From Linanthus parryae (lineage: Eukaryota > Streptophyta > Magnoliopsida > Ericales > Polemoniaceae), in contig JALGPY010000002.1 in NCBI GenBank assembly GCA_023055425.1, forward strand, positions 157,925,345 to 157,989,344: a DNA stretch of 64,000 nt, written 5' to 3'. This document shows positions 12,411 to 23,738 of the stretch, in pieces. Within the stretch, counting starts at the first letter, position 1; each line of letters opens with the position of its first letter. The position numbers and the translations under genes are program-made. Under the pieces are notes generated by a model, which saw nothing but the letters and a program-made list of their open reading frames with translations, did not search any database and was not told the origin of the DNA.

Positions 12411-12420
12411 GTGGGGGATT
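12411..12420 (+). other. E polypurine tract
   Basis: GTGGGGGATT lies directly before the 3' LTR and fits a plus-strand primer. Confidence 0.6.
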
Positions 12421-14299
12421 TTATAACTATGTATTGGAGTTATAATTCATACACATTTTACTATCGTTTTGCGTGACTGCTGGGTAAATATTGTGAGACA
12501 TACACTATGAACATGAAGAAATTTTGAAACTTGAGTTTTTGACGCATAATTGATAATCCGGACATTTCTCGCATTATTTTGTGTTATCGTGTCACATTTG
12601 ATCGCACGGGTTTGTTTCGTTTTGTTTTAACAAGAAACTTAGCTTGGAGATCAAGTAGAGAGGAGAATACGATAATCGAAAACATTGCAAGACTCAAGAT
12701 GATGCTTGGAACTGAAGGCGAGAGAGGAAAGAGCAAAAAGAATGAAGAAAAAGAGCTAGAACATATTCAGCCACTCGTACGATTGCACTGTGGAATCGTA
12801 CGAGTGCATAAAGATAGCCAAAATCCAAGTTTTGAAGAAATGCAATCATATGACAACTCTCAGACACTCGTACGAGTGGAGAAATTTTTGTTTGCTCTAA
12901 GAGCAAATACACGTGGTGCTCTAATCAATACAACACATGACACGTCATGAAGAAAGAGAATGAGTGGCAGACAAAATAAAGTGGATTCCTACATGTTCCT
13001 GACGTGTCCTGTGATATATTGATTAGAGCACCACGTCATATTTTCTCTTGGAGCAAGCAATAATTACTCGTACGAGTGGGATAAGTGCACTCCTACGGCT
13101 GGGATTGCACTCGTACGATTGGGCTGGTACAAGTGACGGGATTTTGGGCCTTTAATGCAACTTTTACATAGTTATCAAGGGGAATGTGTCCTAATCATAT
13201 AAGAATGATCAAATATCATATTTTGGGGAGATGGACTAACGAAAGGAGAAGAACTGAGGACTACGACGAGGGAGATCAAGGCCAAGATCACCATTGAAGG
13301 CTAGGTTTTTTTTCATTTCTTCTTCTTCTTTCAAATCTTGTATGGAGAAACTTGTAAGCTTTGTTTGGTCGACTCTTATTAGCTAAACTATTTTCTAGGC
13401 ATCTCTATGAGAGCCTAGGGTTACGTAGAGGATTGTTCGTTCCAGATTTTAGACTTTGTTTTATGCATATGGATGTGAGTCATTGAATGGATTGTTATTT
13501 TCTTGATATTATTAATGAATTTAGGCTATTGACACTTCTAGGTCACAATTTGACTATCAATGAAACTAGAGTTTACTCTTGAATCATGTTCTTGCTTTAT
13601 GTTAATATTTGTGTAGGTTATTTTTCTCATTCTACGCGTTATCTTTAGTATGAACGGAGTAGCTACCCGGACGTACTCGCTAATTAGATGAGTGCACGAC
13701 AGTGACCTAGACTAATTGTGGTGAGAACTTTAACACAATCCCGAATCACGGAGAACGAAAAGAAGAAGTGTTAGGATAGGCCTTAGTGGGTAGATTTAGT
13801 AGGTTATTTCGACTGTTTCATGCAACGGTGGACCAACAGGACCCGTTCACGGGCACGTGGTTAGCCTATTAGAACGAAACTATAAACTCATGAGACCGAT
13901 AAGAGATTGTAGTCAACCAATACGTAAATTGACATGAGACCGACAAGAGAGTTTCATCGCTATTACCCGGCTTAACTTAGAATAGAATTAACGTGTTAAT
14001 TAGCTATCCGAAATTCGTCTGCAGTCCCTAGGTGATCTAGAGATTGCCTAGTTTCTCCGTCGTTTCTTCTTAAATATAAAAATATAAAGCTATTATTAAG
14101 TTTTTATTTTAATTCAGTCGTTTGTTTGGGGGCGGCAAATTATTTAATATAAATTCTTACTCCCGTTACCGTCCTCTATATTAAATAACTAATTAAATAA
14201 TATCGAGTATGTCCTCGTGGGATCAATAATTCGGGGTTGATATACCACCCCTATATTACTTGACCATGCACTTGCGTATACACGTAAGAAATCGTGTCA
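12421..14299 (+). repeat. E 3' LTR with nested MITE
   Basis: A 1879 bp copy of the E LTR. Its first two bases are TT where the 5' LTR has TG, a likely point mutation. A MITE (12879-13069) interrupts one of the CGTACG palindromes. It ends CGTGTCA and is followed by the TSD ATAAC. Confidence 0.82.
12879..13069. mobile_element. Mutator-type MITE in the E 3' LTR
   Basis: A 191 bp element. Its terminal inverted repeats are about 50 bp long: the left end reads GAGAAATTTTTGTTTGCTC and the complement of the right end reads GAGTAATTATTGCTTGCTC, then both continue to GTGGTGCTCTAATCAATA. The 9 bp target duplication GTACGAGTG is perfect (12870-12878 and 13070-13078), which points to the Mutator superfamily. 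It has no coding capacity. The homologous site in the 5' LTR (near 8430) is empty, which confirms the insertion. Confidence 0.85.
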
Positions 14300-14304
14300 A
14301 TAAC

Positions 14305-14842
14305 CTTGTTATACGTGTATGATTTTGATCGATGTGATTCTGATTAGTTTTAATGTATTTTGTCACTTTATTCATTAAATATGATTGCTGGTATGATTGT
14401 TGCAGGTTATCGGAATTAGTATTGTAAAAGTGATAAATGAGCTAGATGAATGATGGAGAAACACAGGGGAAGCAAGGGAATATCATATGATATCAAGAAC
14501 TCAAGAAATGAAGAAGCGTTGAAAAGAAAACGTGACGAGTCCTCACTATTATGTCATATCTGGAGCTAGAGAAAGAGTTATGAGATGAGAACGGTAGAAG
14601 ATGAAAGTACACTTCCAGAGCTTTGCAACCCAGCAAAAACGAAGTCGTGACGAAGGAGATATGGTCAGACAAAGTTGGTGGTAGCTCGGTGTATGCGTCC
14701 AAAATGCAGGAAGGGTGCGTTCAGACATAAGCTCGGAGAAAAAATAGGAACCTCTCACAATTGTTGGTTTAAGTATTGGATCAAGGACTCTCTTCAGTCT
14801 TTCAAATGCAGAGAATCTGCATTTAAACACTACCTGGGAAGT
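14305..14842. other. Spacer between E and the hAT element
   Basis: No gene supported. The short ORFs on both strands have no recognisable domain. The style of the sequence near 14560-14840 recalls decayed gypsy LTR DNA, but I could not find a partner. Confidence 0.35.
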
Positions 14843-14850
14843 ACGGGAGG

Positions 14851-15546
14851 TAGGGGTGCAACTTGGACGGGCTGAACCCGACCAGCCCGAACCCAGCCCG
14901 GACTAAAGTTGGGCTTGGGCACATGTTTTGAGTAATTTGGACGGGCTCGGGCAAGAATTCTCAACCGGAATTGCAATTAGGGTCGGGCTTGGTTACGGAT
15001 ATGAAAAGACGGGCTAGCCCGAATTGCCCGATTTGTATACTCATTACCTACAAATGATATATTTGGAGAGTATTATATTGCATTTTTATCATGAATATAT
15101 TATTTTTCTATTAAATATTAGTAATATTTTTAATTATGTTTATGTTCTTGACTAATAAATTTTTCTCACAATTTTTTTAGTATTGTCTTGTATAAACAGA
15201 TAATTTTTAAATTCATTCTAACAATATATAGTCATTCTGGTTTAGCCTTAAATAAAAAAAATTTAAGTATCTACATTTAGTATCTATTTTTATATGTAAG
15301 TTATTAACTTAACTATAAGGGCACAGTTTTAATTGAGTTGAATGTGAAAATTATGCTATTTTATTTAGTTTAATGGGCTAGCCCGAATTCAACACGAACC
15401 CGAATTAGTTTGTTCGAATTCGGGCTTGGACGGGTTGGCGATGCTCGTAACCCGGGCTGGGCTGGGCTTGGGCAACCCTGACAGAACTCGGGCTTGGGCT
15501 TGGACAAGGGTGTTAACCCGCCCAGCCCGCCCCAGTTGCACTCCTT
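14851..15546. mobile_element. Non-autonomous hAT element
   Basis: A 696 bp element. The 8 bp target duplication ACGGGAGG is perfect (14843-14850 and 15547-15554). The ends are short inverted repeats: TAGGGGTGCAACT at left, and the complement of the right end reads AAGGAGTGCAACT. Both subterminal zones are filled with GGGCTTGGGC and GCCCGAACCC-type repeats, probably transposase-binding sites, and the centre is AT-rich. No transposase is present. The TAGGGRTG start and 8 bp TSD fit plant hAT elements. Confidence 0.88.
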
Positions 15547-15554
15547 ACGGGAGG

Positions 15555-16533
15555 CACATTCGTAGCTGTCTTGAGGGTAAAAATGTAATTTTCCATCTTA
15601 ACATTAAATTTCATGGTGAATGATTATATATCAGTCTTGCGGCCCGTAGAATATCATCATTCACATTCAAAACAATCTTGGAGCTTAAGAACAAGGAGAC
15701 TCAATCCGAAAACATCATGAACAAGGAGACTCAATCCGAAAACATCAAAATTCGAGAATTTTTCTTCCATTAGATTACTTCTTGTCCTTTCTCTTACATT
15801 CGTATGAAAAAAATGAAGCTTATCTCGGTTCGATCTAAGTCTAGTTAAACTTCTTTCCGTGGTTCCTACGGGGAACCTTGGGTCATGAATACTTTACTGG
15901 ATCATATGAAAAAGATTCATGAAGGTAGCTTAATGCAAGTTTTTGGTTGTGGATTATATTACTATTCTTGATCTCATTATCATGCAAACCAAGATCGGCT
16001 ACCTGAGTTTCTTAGTGTGATATATTCATTGCTCAGGAGAGATTGAGAATTAACTTAGAAATAAATAATAATAATAATGAGTCCTATATTGTGATGGACC
16101 AGGGTGAAACTTTAGATATCAGTATTTGCATAGACTTGACAAAGGTGATCATTAGCTTAGTCAATCCTATGGACCGCGAGGTTATGAAATGAGTAAACTA
16201 TCACATGCGATTGGGAGGAGAGTGTGGATGTTGATATGAAACCATAGTCACAATGAATCTTGCGTTTTTTTAGGCAAAATCTGGAAAGTGGAAATACCCT
16301 AGGAGATACCGTAGGCGCCCGGTCCCTTTTCTCAATTGATTTTACTACAACGAGAAAAATCTAAAAACCAATATTTTTTCAATAAGTATCTCCCTTTAGT
16401 AGAAATAAACACAAATCCTATTCATTGTTACTTTACCTCTTTAGATTTATTTTTAAGAAACAATATTCCTCATGGGTGGTGCTTGAGATGCAATTTTCCA
16501 AAGCTAGAATGGCGTACGAGAAAAAGTCGATCC
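15555..16533. other. Spacer with a 30 bp tandem duplication
   Basis: No gene supported. A 30 bp unit starting GAACAAGGAGACTCAATCCG occurs twice in tandem at 15689-15748. Confidence 0.45.
15689..15748. repeat. Two-copy 30 bp tandem duplication
   Basis: Two near-identical adjacent 30 bp units, probably a recent slippage or duplication event. Confidence 0.85.
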
Positions 16534-16549
16534 AACTTACCACTAAGCA

Positions 16550-17440
16550 CTCTACCTTCTCTAGAGAGAGAAATTTAGAGAAATAGTACTCCTTGTGAGT
16601 TAAGTGGCCTTGCTCTAGCAAGTTTCTTCAGCCCTATCCTCTTCAATCTTTTCTTTAACAGACCCTTCAATTCTAGTCTCTGATATCGCCGCCGGGCTCG
16701 CCGCCGCCGCTTCTCCTGGCGGCCGCGACCCCTCCCCCCTGCTCCTTCTTCTTCTTTTCTAGTCTCTCTGTTTCAGATCTGAGCATAAATCTCTCCATAT
16801 GTGGGTTTGCATCTGAGGTTCGTGATGTTTCTCAGACGATGTGGTGTTGGGGCCTGTGATTTGTGCCACTCTTGTTCAAGAACCACCATGCCCCTTCACT
16901 TTTTTCATCATCTTTTTCGACCTGAGATGAGCCCGTTCACTTTATTCTCCGATCCCGATCTTTTTTGCGATGTGAGGGAGCCGATCTGTTCGGATTTTCA
17001 AGAGCTACCATGGATGTTTCTGCAAGAAGTCTCTATTTTGATGTGTTTGAATCTTTGATGCAGGAGATTATTTTTGGAGGACAATGTTGAAGATGTTTTT
17101 GAAGATTATTCTTGATTTTCTTTAGTGAGTTTCAGGTGGTGTTTCGGTGGCCGAAGGTGCAGCCGGTGACTTCGGTTGTTTCCTCCTCACTTCTTTTTTC
17201 TTTGGGAAACTCAAAAGTTAGCTGGTGAAAGCGTGATGGTGATCTATTTTCAAGATCTTTTGGAAATGTCAATTGTATTTGTTTTTTCTTTTTCATCTTT
17301 TTCTCTTTTCTAGAGCATGGCATTTTCTTCAGAGTTGGTGGGATGTACCACTTTGTTTATGTTTACCAGATGTTTTCTGGTTTTGCATTGGCTGTGATAG
17401 CCTTTTTTAATGGAAGCTACGGTTTTCGGGAAAAAAAAAA
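16550..17440 (+). mobile_element. Short LINE-like retroposon with A-tail
   Basis: A target duplication of 16 bp, AACTTACCACTAAGCA, flanks the insertion (16534-16549 and 17441-17456). The right end is an A run (17431-17440 and on) after TGGAAGCTACGGTTTTCGGG, a 3' end style seen in plant L1 LINEs. The 5' part begins with CTCTAGAGAGAG text and contains a GC-rich segment (16690-16740), as in LINE 5' leaders. There is no RT or endonuclease ORF. The best reading is an internally deleted LINE moved in trans; a retrocopied transcript is the alternative. Confidence 0.75.
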
Positions 17441-17456
17441 AACTTACCACTAAGCA

Positions 17457-18651
17457 GATGCATGGTATGATATTTGTAGCAGTAGTGAATGCAATGGCAT
17501 CAAGGTTCAAAAAATTAGCTAATAGAGTCCCAAACTTGGAAAAGATTGTCAACAACATACACACTGGTCCATGTGCATATTTTGAGTATTGGGGTGAGAA
17601 ACTGGAGGAGGTCAACTATATCGGAATAAAATAACAGTAGTGTTTGAATAGCAGCCGCTACCAACACAAACCCACATGCAACCCGAGTTCTAGATATGGC
17701 CGATATTAAGGCCATTACTTTATTCCTAAACATCAATGTTAGCAACCACATTACTCAACCTCTGAGTACTTATGAGGTCGATCTCCAGGCTACGAAAATA
17801 GCACTCCAAAAGCATGAGGTGCAAATAGGAAAATTTGCACCCCAACGCTCAAAGAGAAAGAGAGAGAGAGAGTTAGGGTTTTGCTTATAGAAAAAAATCA
17901 GCCATTGCAGGTCCATGTCATCATAACTCAAAGCAGTATAGCATTGCAGAGTCCGCCTTACCCCATCCATGTGTTTGTTGCGCCCTCGAAGGCCAAGGAG
18001 GACTAAGTTTTTTTATGATGGGACAATAACCAATATGATCCCCCAACAAAAGGGTCGGAATGGGAACGATGTAATTTAGGAGAAGGATGAGGCTATTTCG
18101 AAGACAGAGCCCATAATCAGCGGACGGCCAATTCGCCTATTTGGGGGCTGTTCCTCGGCTCCTTCGATGCATCTCGACCCTAGGAACAAGAACACGGGGT
18201 TGGATACACCAATTAACTACAAAAAAGAGAGTTTAGGCAAAGATAGTCTATGGTTCTTCACCTTCGAATAAAAAATTCTCCCTCCCTTCTCGATGGATTT
18301 CTGAAACAACTTGGGGCTTTTGATTTTCATATCAGTAGATACCTGCGGTGGTAGCATATCAGAGAGAGGTGGAGTTTTGGCGGCACTGCATGGTGGAGTT
18401 GGTGGTGGCGTGGTGGAGATGATGGTGGTGAGGAGGAAGAAGATGATATATGATGATGGAGAAAGGGGTTGTTTGGATCCTAGATTCTAGATGGTGGAGG
18501 AGAAGATGCCACCTCAATGGTGAGGTGTCACAAGGCCCTTGACAAGTGGCAATCATGTCCCAAGGGATGTATGCGCAATTTCCAAAAGTTGGGGGGTATA
18601 AATGGGATTATTGAAGAAATTGAGTACTTTGAACATTTTAACATTAAAATC
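17457..18651. other. Spacer before nested element A
   Basis: No gene supported. Short ORFs at 17410-17634 and 17696-17890 lack recognisable domains and overlap low-complexity sequence. The right flank (AAATC, 18647-18651) would be the left target site of A, but I could not match it at the other side. Confidence 0.4.
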
Positions 18652-19705
18652 TGTAAGTTCACAGGTTTCACACGATTGAAATAGCATAGCTATTTCAAGG
18701 CCTTGAAACAGTTTTCAAAGCCTTAAATTAACATTCAAATTCTTGAAACTGTCTGTTATGTATGCATATGCTAAGAGGGAGTTCTTCTGATCTTATCTTA
18801 ACTCTCTCACCCTCCTAATTGATATGTTATTACTTGATGATGAAAATCAAAAGATTTTGATTCACTTAGACTTTATCGCTAGTATGTTACACTTAGTGTT
18901 GCAGGGAAAGTTCATTTCCTATTTTACAGGCTTGGTTTCCTAACCCGAGTTTTGCAGAAAAGGAAATATTGAGAGATTGTGATTCTGTAATCAATCAAAA
19001 ACTCATGACAGCTTCTCAATTTGTTTAAAGACAAGATCAGCTAAATATCTTTGAATATTATGATTAACTATCCGTTGGAGAAGACTGTTAGAGAAGTCGA
19101 CGTTGTTACCTAATAAACAGGGAAGTTTGTTGCTGAAATCAGGAAGATTTGTTGATCATTTGAGCAATATAAATGGAGCTCAATACAAATCGTTTGACAC
19201 ACAACTCAACGGGCAAAAACAAAGACACATTCAAGGATTACCAAGCATCAAAGAAGCAGATCATTCTCTCAATCCAACTCTCAGAAGAACACTGAATTCT
19301 CATTGCAGTTTCAATTATTGTGTTCTTATGTTCTGTACTTAGTTTGTTTATATCATTCATATACTACTTCTAGATATTATTCTCAAGGATTGTTTAAGGT
19401 GAACAATAGATAACTCTTAGTTATTCAGTTAGCTAGAGCAGGTACTAGATAGGTTAGTGGGAACCACAAGTTGTAACAGAGTAAGGCATATCTATGTGCT
19501 TGAGATCTAGGGATTAGCTTTTGATTAATAAGAATTGTGTTGAAAATCCTGCAGGGAGAAGATCCCTAAGGTAGAGACGTAGGTCCAAGTGGACTGAACT
19601 CTATATATCTTGTGTCTCTTTCATTCATATTTCTCTCTTTTACTTTTTTTTACACAACTTTCAAACTAGTCTCATTCAAGGGTTTGAAACTCATTTCAAG
19701 GCCTT
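18652..19705 (+). repeat. A 5' LTR, 3' end deleted
   Basis: Starts TGTAAGTTCACAGG and aligns with the 3' LTR until AAGGCCTT at 19705. It then joins gag-coding DNA directly, so about 180 bp of LTR plus the primer-binding site are missing. TTTCAAGGCCTTGAAA-type palindromes lie at 18694-18750 and at the deletion edge. Confidence 0.85.
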
Positions 19706-20206
19706 CAAGATGCCAAGAAGATTATGACAAGACTTGCTGGTTCTGAACAGAATTTAAATCTGATTCTTGGAGGAAACATACAGTCCATTCAGAAAACTTG
19801 TATTGGATACAATCCCAACTTTCCAAATAAGAACAATACCAGATTTGTGAAAGCTAGCAACAAGACATCTCCAAAATGTCATTACTGTAAAAAGATTGGT
19901 CATGTTAAGATGACTTGTCATTTTAAAAGAAGAGACCCTCAGATTATGAGGAACACTTTTCCATTTCAACTCAAAGGACAAGTCAGACATATTTGGGTTC
20001 CTAAAGGGGTTAGACCACCTAACATGGTTGACCCTGAATATGAATCTAAATTCCACACTTGGTCTAACAGCTGGGTAAGTGCAGGATGTCACCAAGAGCA
20101 AGGATCAAAAGTGGTTAATGGACAGTGGTTGCTCAAGACATATGAGTGGAAAGAGATCTCTTTTCTCGGAATTGAAAGAGCAATTTCAAGGATCTATCAC
20201 ACTTGA
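19706..20206 (+). pseudogene. A gag C-terminus and protease (decayed)
   Basis: The 19724 frame contains the CCHC zinc knuckle CHYCKKIGHVKMTC (about residues 52-65) of nucleocapsid, which binds element RNA. In another frame near 20117-20140 the protease motif MDSGCSRHMSG (catalytic D-S-G) is readable, so at least one frameshift separates the two. The N-terminal and middle gag are absent because of the deletion that also removed the LTR end. There is no function as it stands. Confidence 0.75.
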
Positions 20207-21342
20207 TGACAAATGGCAAAAGCAGCATTTTGGGTATAGGTAAAGTAGGAACAGACTCTAAGAATTCTATTTCTGATGTTTACTTAGTTGATGGCTTGAA
20301 ATTTAATCTGCTTAGTGTATCTCAATTATGTGACAATGGAAACAAAGTTATCTTTGATAAAGAGAAGTGTGTGGTGCAAAATGAGAAATCTGGAAATTGC
20401 ATTCTCATAGCCTCTAGATCAAACAATGTTTATACTTTGCACACTAACAAAGTTGCAGGAGAAAGCTTGAAGTGTCTCAAGGCCTTGAAAGAGGATTCAA
20501 AGCTTTGGCACAGAAAGGTTGGTCACATCAGCTTACATACTTTGAAAAAATTGATCTCCAAAACCTGGTAAGAGGATTACCATCTATTAAGTTCAAATAT
20601 GATGAAGTATGCAAAGCTTGTGCTCAGGGTAAGCAAACCAGAAGCTCTTTCAAGCCAAAGAAGTTTGTAAGTACTACTAGACCTATTGAATTACTTCACA
20701 TAGATCTATGTGGTCCTCTGAGGACTCCAATTCCAAGAGGTAAGAAGTATATGCTAGTTATTTTATATGACTATTCTAGATTCACTTGGGTTATGTTTCT
20801 TAAAGAAAAATCTGAAGCCCTCTCTGAATTTTTTAAGCTTTGCAGAGAACCTCAAACATTGAAAAAACCTACATATTGCTTCAATCAGAAGTGATCATGG
20901 TAGATAATTTGATCAGTTAGAATTTGATTAATTTTGTGCTAAGAATGGTATCTCTCACAATTTGTTTGGTCCTAGAACTCCTCAACACAATGGAGTTGTT
21001 GAAAGAAAGAACAAGAATCTTAAAGATATGTCAAGAACAATGCTTTTAGAAAACAAGCTGCCAAAACACTATTGGGCAGAAGCTGTGAATACAGCAAATT
21101 ATATTTTGAACAGGTGCTTGATCAGGCCTATCTTGAAGAAGACTCCCTATGAATTATTCAAAGGGAGGAAGCCAAAAATCTCTTATTTCAAGCCTTTTGG
21201 ATGCACTTGTTTTGTCCACAACAATGGAAAGGACAATTTGGGTAAGTTTGATGCAAGAAGTGATGAAGGTATCTTTCTTGGTTACTCTTTGACTAGCAAA
21301 GCTTATAGAGTTTATAATAAAAGAACCAAGCTGGTTGAATAA
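20203..21342 (+). pseudogene. A integrase region (decayed)
   Basis: Successive frames give the region after protease (FNLLSVSQLCD), the zinc-binding domain (LWHRKVGHISLHTLKKL, then CKACAQGKQ), the integrase core start (LLHIDLCGP, YDYSRFTWVMFLK) and the core end (TPQHNGVVERKN, KTPYELFKGRKP, GCTCFVHNN, GIFLGYS). Frame changes lie near 20570 and 20890-20960, and a TAA at 21340-21342 ends it. It once catalysed cDNA integration. A copy of the A palindrome motif lies in the coding part at 20475-20490. Confidence 0.82.
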
Positions 21343-21767
21343 AGTATTCATGTTATTTTTTTTGAAAGTTATGATGGTTCTTTGAGTGAAAGTTTTGCAG
21401 ACTTGAATCTGAACAAGCATGAATTAGAAGAAGAAGCTGAGATCTCACTTGGATTCAAGAAAGATTCAGAAGGAAACATAAAGTATTTTCAAGACCTTGA
21501 AAATACGTCTCAAAGCCTTGAAAATAGAGTTCAAAGCCTTGAAAAGGATGATCAGAAAGATATGAGTGATCAGGCTTTTACTACTTCAAGATTAGAAAAG
21601 CAATATGGAGAGCTTGAACCATGGTCTCCAAGAAAGAGATTCAAATATCTTTCATCTCTTCCAGTTAACAACACCATTTCTGATCCAACTACTGGTACAC
21701 AAACAAGATCACAGTTGAAAAATCTTTGAGCTTTTAATGCTTTTATCTCTCTTGTAGAGCCTAAACC
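21343..21767 (+). pseudogene. A linker between integrase and RT with in-frame SLEN repeats
   Basis: An acidic linker (21382-21729) contains three in-frame repeats, FQDLENT, SQSLENR and VQSLEKD, encoded by three copies of TTCAAAGCCTTGAAAA-type palindromes (21487-21544). Linkers here are normally variable. The DNA motif equals that in the LTRs, so the repeat may be selected at DNA level or be a mutational expansion. Confidence 0.65.
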
Positions 21768-22729
21768 GTGAAGGAAGAATTACAAGAAGCAGACTGGATA
21801 ATATCTATGCAAAGTGAACTCAATGAGTTTGAAAGAAATAAGGTGTGGAACCTAGTTCCTCTACCTACAAACCAGCCTTTCATTGGTATCAGATGGGTGT
21901 TCAGGAACAAATTGGATGAAAATGAGAAAGTGATCAGGAACAAAGCAAGGTTAGTTGCTCAAGGAGAAGGTATTGACTATGAGGAAACTTTTTCTCCTGT
22001 TGCCAGGTTAGAAGCAAGTAGAACTTTACTTGCCTTTGCATCTTACAAGAACATGAAACTATTTCAAATGGATGTGAAGTGTGCATTTTTAAATGAATAC
22101 TTGCAAGAAGAAGTTTATTTTGCTCAACCTCCTGGTTTTGAAAATGATAAGTTTCCTGATCATGTTTACAAACTTGACAAAGATCTCTATGGTTTGAAAC
22201 AAGCTCCAATGGCTTGGTATGAAATACTGTCAAAATTTCTACTTGAAAATGATTTCAAAAGAGAGACAAGACCCTTTTCATAAAGACTCATGAGAAAGAT
22301 TTACTTGCAGTTCAGATTTATGTCGATGATATTTTATTTGGTCCTACTAATGATCTTTTGAGAAAAGAATTCTCAAGTCTTATGAGCAGAGAATTTGAGA
22401 TGAGCTTGATGGGAGAGTTGAAATTCTTCCTTCGACTTCAAATACATCATATAAATAAGGGTATCTTTATACATCAAAGCAAGTACAGTAGGGACTTGTT
22501 GAAAAAATACAATATGTCTCAATCCAAAGAAATCAAGACCCCTATGAGTTCTACACTGTCCTTAGACAAGGATGAATCTGGTAAGAGTGTTAATTTGAAA
22601 GAGTATAGAGGTATGATTGGATCATTAATATACCTTACTGCTAGCAGACCATATATCATGTTCAGTGTATGTATGTGTGCAAGATTTCAAGCTGATCCAA
22701 AGGAGACACACTTAAGTGTTGTGAAATAA
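21768..22729 (+). pseudogene. A reverse transcriptase (decayed)
   Basis: The first frame (21768-22283) has WNLVPLP, IRWVFRNKLDE, RLVAQGEGIDYEETFSPVAR, LFQMDVKCAFLN and DLYGLKQAPMAWY, classic copia RT blocks. After a frameshift near 22265 the catalytic YVDD is encoded at 22319-22330, followed by GELKFFLRLQI and ASRPYIMFSV. It ends in a stop at 22729. Its role was cDNA synthesis inside the particle. Confidence 0.85.
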
Positions 22730-23271
22730 TCTTCAGATATCTAAATGGTACCAAAGACTTAGGGCTTTGGTATCCAAGACATTCGAACTTTTCTTTGTGT
22801 GGATATTCAGATGCTGACTTTGCAGGATACAAAGTTGATAAAAAAAAAAATCCAGGAAGTTGTCAACTTATTGGATCTTCCTTGATCAGTTGGCATTAGA
22901 AGAAACAAAACTTAGTTGCATTATCAACAGTTGAAGCTGAATACATAACTGTTGGAGCATATTGTTCACAAGTCTTATGGATTTCTCAACAATTGAGAGA
23001 TATTAGATTTGATTTGAGAAGAGTACCTATCAAATGTGACAACACTAGTACAATATCAATCACAAAGAATCCAGTTCAGCATTCAAGAACCAAGCATATT
23101 GATGTTAGACACCATTTCATCAGATATCATGTTCAGAAAGGTGATATTGTTCTTGAATTTGTTTCTACTAACATGCAACTTGCAAATATATTCACTAAAC
23201 CATTGCCAGATGAAAGATTTTCAGCTCTAAGAATGGAATTAAGTATGCTAAATAAAGATGCATTGGTTTAG
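22730..23271 (+). pseudogene. A RNase H (decayed)
   Basis: Contains YSDADFAG, a frame-breaking stop after SLISWH, then LSTVEAEYI, KCDNTSTISITKNP and the C-terminal TKHIDVRHHFIR and IFTKPLP blocks that close copia pol. RNase H removes the RNA template during replication. It is inactive here. Confidence 0.83.
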
Positions 23272-23738
23272 GGAGAGTTTCAGGTAAGGAAGGTAGGTTA
23301 TTATGTGTTTCAAAGGTCTGAATTGATTTTCAAAGCCTTGAAAATCATTTCAAAGTCTTTATTTTATTTAATGTTATTTGTTTCAGTAAAACAACTTTTC
23401 AAGACATTGAAATCTCTTTCAAAGCCTTGAAAATAAGTCTGATAACTGTTTAGACATTAACTCTTGGATCATTCAATGTTGGGTGCTATCTTTGTAGATA
23501 TATGCTCATTATTGCCCGTAAACTTTTTCAAAATCTCTTTTCAGCCAAGTATAGTATTAAAATATTTTTTTCCAACGGCTTCAAAGATTTGAATCTTTTT
23601 GGATCATTTCAAATCTTCTGAGATCAGAAAGATATTGAAGTTTCCTTTTCAAACTCAAACTCTTTTAGTAATTATCATCTTCTCTTCTCTTTCTCTCCGT
23701 ATCATTCCTACCTCTCTCTATTCTTCTCCCAATCCCTA
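23272..23738 (+). other. A spacer between pol and the accessory ORF, with palindromes
   Basis: Non-coding. At least four TTTCAAAGCCTTGAAA-type motifs lie at 23318-23450. The 3' part (23655-23735) is rich in TCTCT and may be a leader for the accessory ORF that starts at 23739. Confidence 0.6.

Larger units (their letters stand above)
7985..14299 (+). mobile_element. Non-autonomous gypsy-derived LTR element E (LARD-like)
   Basis: A complete 6.3 kb insertion. The LTRs are 7985-9655 and 12421-14299. The 5 bp target duplication ATAAC is perfect (7980-7984 and 14300-14304). The 5' LTR is followed by TTTTTGGCGCTTGCCGGGGA, close to the primer-binding site usual in Athila/Tat-type gypsy elements, so transcription is plus strand. 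A G-rich polypurine tract precedes the 3' LTR. The 2.77 kb interior has no protease, RT, RNase H or integrase, only a broken ORF (9862-10830), and near 10895-10925 a phrase (CTTGGGAGACAACCC) seen in Tat/Athila interiors. It depends on another element for mobility. The 3' LTR is about 200 bp longer because a MITE inserted in it. Confidence 0.85.
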
